From NCBI GenBank assembly GCA_030628905.1, contig DAOVQB010000217.1:1-7510 (forward strand): DNA of 7,510 nucleotides. The letters are read 5' to 3'. Below, piece after piece: positions 5,860-7,510 of the stretch (positions are counted from its first letter, which is position 1; every line of letters begins with the position of its first letter). Source of the DNA: DAOVQB01 sp023128935 (GTDB taxonomy: Bacteria > Eisenbacteria > RBG-16-71-46 > CAIMUX01 > WJJG01). Both the position numbers and the translations under genes were made by a program. The notes under the pieces are model-generated. The model was not told where the DNA came from. It made no database searches and worked only from the letters and a program-made list of their open reading frames with translations.

Positions 5860-7389
5860 ATGGCGATTTCCATCACTGGCAAAGGTCTCACCGTCGATGA
5901 CGTCGTAGCTGTTGCCCGCCGCGGCGACAGGGTTGAACTCCATCCTGATGCCGTATCCCGCATCAAGAAGTGCCGCGATTTCATCGAAGAGCGCATCGAA
6001 GCCGGCGAGATCATGTACGGAGTGAACACCGGTATCGGTGAGTTCTCCGAAGTGGTGCTCGACGACAATCAGGTCGAGGACTTCCAGCGCTACCTCATCT
6101 ACAATCACGCAGCCGGAATCGGCAAGCCCTGCCCGATCGAGCATGTCCGAGGCGCGATGGTGCTGCGCGTCAATGTGCTCGCCAACGGGAATTCGGGCTG
6201 TCGCCTCGAGATCGCTCAGACTTTTATCGACATGCTCAATAAGGGCGTTACTCCGGTCGTCTGCGAGAAGGGTTCCGTCGGCGCGTGCGGGGACCTGGCG
6301 CCGATGAGCCAGATTGCACTGTTGCTGATGGGGGAAGGCGAGGCCTTCTACAATGGCGAGCGCCTGCCTGGCAAGAAAGCGCTTGATCGCTCTGGCATCC
6401 TGATCCCGGGTCTCAAGGCCCGCGACGGTCTGGCTGCAATCAATGGCTCAAATCTCATGAATGCCATGGGCTGCCTCGCTCTCTACGACGCCGAGCGCTG
6501 GCTCAAGCAGGCCGAGATCGCCGCTGCAATGACCCTCGAAGCGCTGAAGGCAAACATGAAACCCTATGACGAGCGGCTACATAAGCTGCGTGGATTCCGG
6601 GGCGCGGTGACCTCGGCAGCCAATATCCGCAAGGTGATCGAGGGGTCGGATCTTGCGACCGGAAAGGAGAAGGTCAAGGTCCAGGACGCATACAGCATGC
6701 GCTCCACGCCACAGGTTCTCGGTGCAGTCCGGGACCAGATCCGTTGGACACGCAGCCAGCTCGAGATCGAGGCCAACGGTGTGGGTGACAATCCGATCTT
6801 CCTGCCGGATGACCGCGTAGTCCTCACCGGCGCCAACTTCCAGGGCACACCAATCAGTCTGCCGCTCGACAGTATGGGGGCGGCAATCACAATGGCGTGT
6901 GTGTTGTCCGAGCGGCGGCTGAACCGGATGACCAATCCCGCGCTCAGCGTGGGATTGCCCGCCTTCCTGACCAAGGGCGCGGGCATGTTCTCCGGAATGA
7001 TGCTCAGCCAGTACACAGCCGACATGCAGATCGTTGAACAGCGGATCCTATCCGCGCCGGCGTTCACTCAGTCGATCCCAGCCGCCGCAGATCAGGAGGA
7101 CTTCGTGTCGATGGGCATGAACACGGCCCTCAAGACCCGCCAGATTCTAGAGGTGGCCAACGGCGTGCTCGGGATTGAGTTCATGGCTGCCGCCCAGGCC
7201 CTGGATTTCCGCTCCTACACACCGGGCAAGGGAACCCAAGTAGCCAAGGCAGAGGTGCGCAAGCACGTGGACTTCCTCGACGTGGATCGGCCGCTCTACT
7301 CGGACCACAACGCAATGATGGCGTTGGTAAAGAGCCTCGATATCCTCAATGCAGTCGAGAGGGAGATTGGAGAGCTTTCGATCTACTAA
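5860..7389 (+). CDS. MIO-type aromatic amino acid lyase, histidine ammonia-lyase family, with Ala-Cys-Gly triad
   Basis: The protein has 509 residues, about the length of Pseudomonas HutH. The family removes ammonia from histidine (to urocanate, the first step of histidine breakdown) or from Phe/Tyr; some members are aminomutases. The enzyme is cytoplasmic and normally a tetramer. Active-site positions align almost without gaps to HutH: Tyr53 in YGVNTGIG, His83 in NHAAGIG, the cofactor triad Ala142-Cys143-Gly144 in GSVGACGDLAPM, Asn195 in INGS, Gln275/Tyr278/Arg281 in QDAYSMR, Phe327 in NFQGTP and Glu413 in DQEDFVSM. His83 favours histidine over Phe/Tyr enzymes, but Asn82 (Ser in classical HAL), the RSTPQ segment and Phe after QED depart from HutH, so the substrate is open and I give no gene symbol. 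The triad normally has Ser; Cys is known from mutagenesis to allow an active enzyme. No other hut genes are in view. It has its own promoter and ribosome binding site and diverges from the glycosyltransferase gene. Confidence 0.9.
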   Translation: MAISITGKGLTVDDVVAVARRGDRVELHPDAVSRIKKCRDFIEERIEAGEIMYGVNTGIGEFSEVVLDDNQVEDFQRYLIYNHAAGIGKPCPIEHVRGAMVLRVNVLANGNSGCRLEIAQTFIDMLNKGVTPVVCEKGSVGACGDLAPMSQIALLLMGEGEAFYNGERLPGKKALDRSGILIPGLKARDGLAAINGSNLMNAMGCLALYDAERWLKQAEIAAAMTLEALKANMKPYDERLHKLRGFRGAVTSAANIRKVIEGSDLATGKEKVKVQDAYSMRSTPQVLGAVRDQIRWTRSQLEIEANGVGDNPIFLPDDRVVLTGANFQGTPISLPLDSMGAAITMACVLSERRLNRMTNPALSVGLPAFLTKGAGMFSGMMLSQYTADMQIVEQRILSAPAFTQSIPAAADQEDFVSMGMNTALKTRQILEVANGVLGIEFMAAAQALDFRSYTPGKGTQVAKAEVRKHVDFLDVDRPLYSDHNAMMALVKSLDILNAVEREIGELSIY

Positions 7390-7508
7390 CTCGAGAGTGC
7401 AATGTTCTCCATCGGTCGGAAGCCGGTGGGACGAGGCGACCGGCCCTGCCGTGCCTTCCTTAGCTTGGCCAGCGTCACGGACAAATCGACCCATTCTTCG
7501 GTCAGCTC
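7386..7508 (-). CDS. Possible C-terminal end of a convergent gene, cut by the window edge
   Basis: The minus strand is open from the right edge to a TAG at 7386-7388 and gives 40 residues beginning ELTEEWVDLSVTLAKLRKAR and ending ENIALSS. The first half could be an amphipathic helix, and about 72 percent of third codon positions are G or C by my count, as expected for coding DNA here. Its stop overlaps the TAA of the lyase gene (7387-7389), so the two genes would converge with interlocked stops, leaving no room for a terminator between them. I recognise no family; the evidence is codon bias and plausibility only. Confidence 0.4.
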   Translation of the reverse strand, partial: ELTEEWVDLSVTLAKLRKARQGRSPRPTGFRPMENIALSS

Positions 7509-7510
7509 TC

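Noticed and set aside
6564..7067. Minus-strand frame of 167 codons inside the lyase gene
   Set aside because: It is the shadow of strongly conserved lyase sequence.

Overview
The window looks like part of a GC-rich bacterial chromosome, probably from an uncultivated lineage near the FCB group (Eisenbacteria-, Krumholzibacteriota- or Latescibacteria-like). This is inferred from the combination of lamin-tail domains with a FlgD-like C-terminal sorting domain, a cysteine-rich secreted beta-helix protein ending in TWGRIKALY, and a TPR-fused membrane glycosyltransferase. No rRNA or tRNA gene is present to settle the taxonomy.

Positions 1-2150 are a decaying region. The 3' end of a DUF4338 (DruA-like) gene at the left edge runs directly into the headless C-terminal half of a CotH-type surface protein (two lamin-tail domains plus a FlgD-like domain). 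Next come a 51-codon orphan ORF with one membrane segment, and a DUF4956 membrane-protein gene with an N-terminal frameshift and a large in-frame internal deletion. CotH and DUF4956 genes are known to travel together, often with a VTC-type polyphosphate polymerase, so this is probably the wreck of one such locus. A short fossil of a second beta-helix gene lies at about 2045-2118 on the minus strand.

Positions 2152-5618 hold two apparently intact minus-strand genes. The upstream one encodes a 722-residue ArnT/PMT-like glycosyltransferase with about seven C-terminal TPR units. The downstream one, 227 bp away, encodes a 356-residue secreted right-handed beta-helix protein with a strong ribosome binding site.

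Positions 5619-5859 are a divergent intergenic region with a good sigma-70-type promoter facing right (TTGAAA-17-CATAAT), a 6-bp hairpin and a strong ribosome binding site. They lead into a full-length 509-residue MIO-type aromatic amino acid lyase (histidine ammonia-lyase family, 5860-7389). Its cofactor-forming triad reads Ala-Cys-Gly instead of the usual Ala-Ser-Gly. At the right edge a possible convergent gene ends on the minus strand, its stop overlapping the lyase stop.

I see no CRISPR array, RNA gene or complete mobile element. The most interesting points are the Cys-MIO lyase, the C-terminal tail of the beta-helix protein, and the layered gene wreckage beside the DUF4338 fragment.
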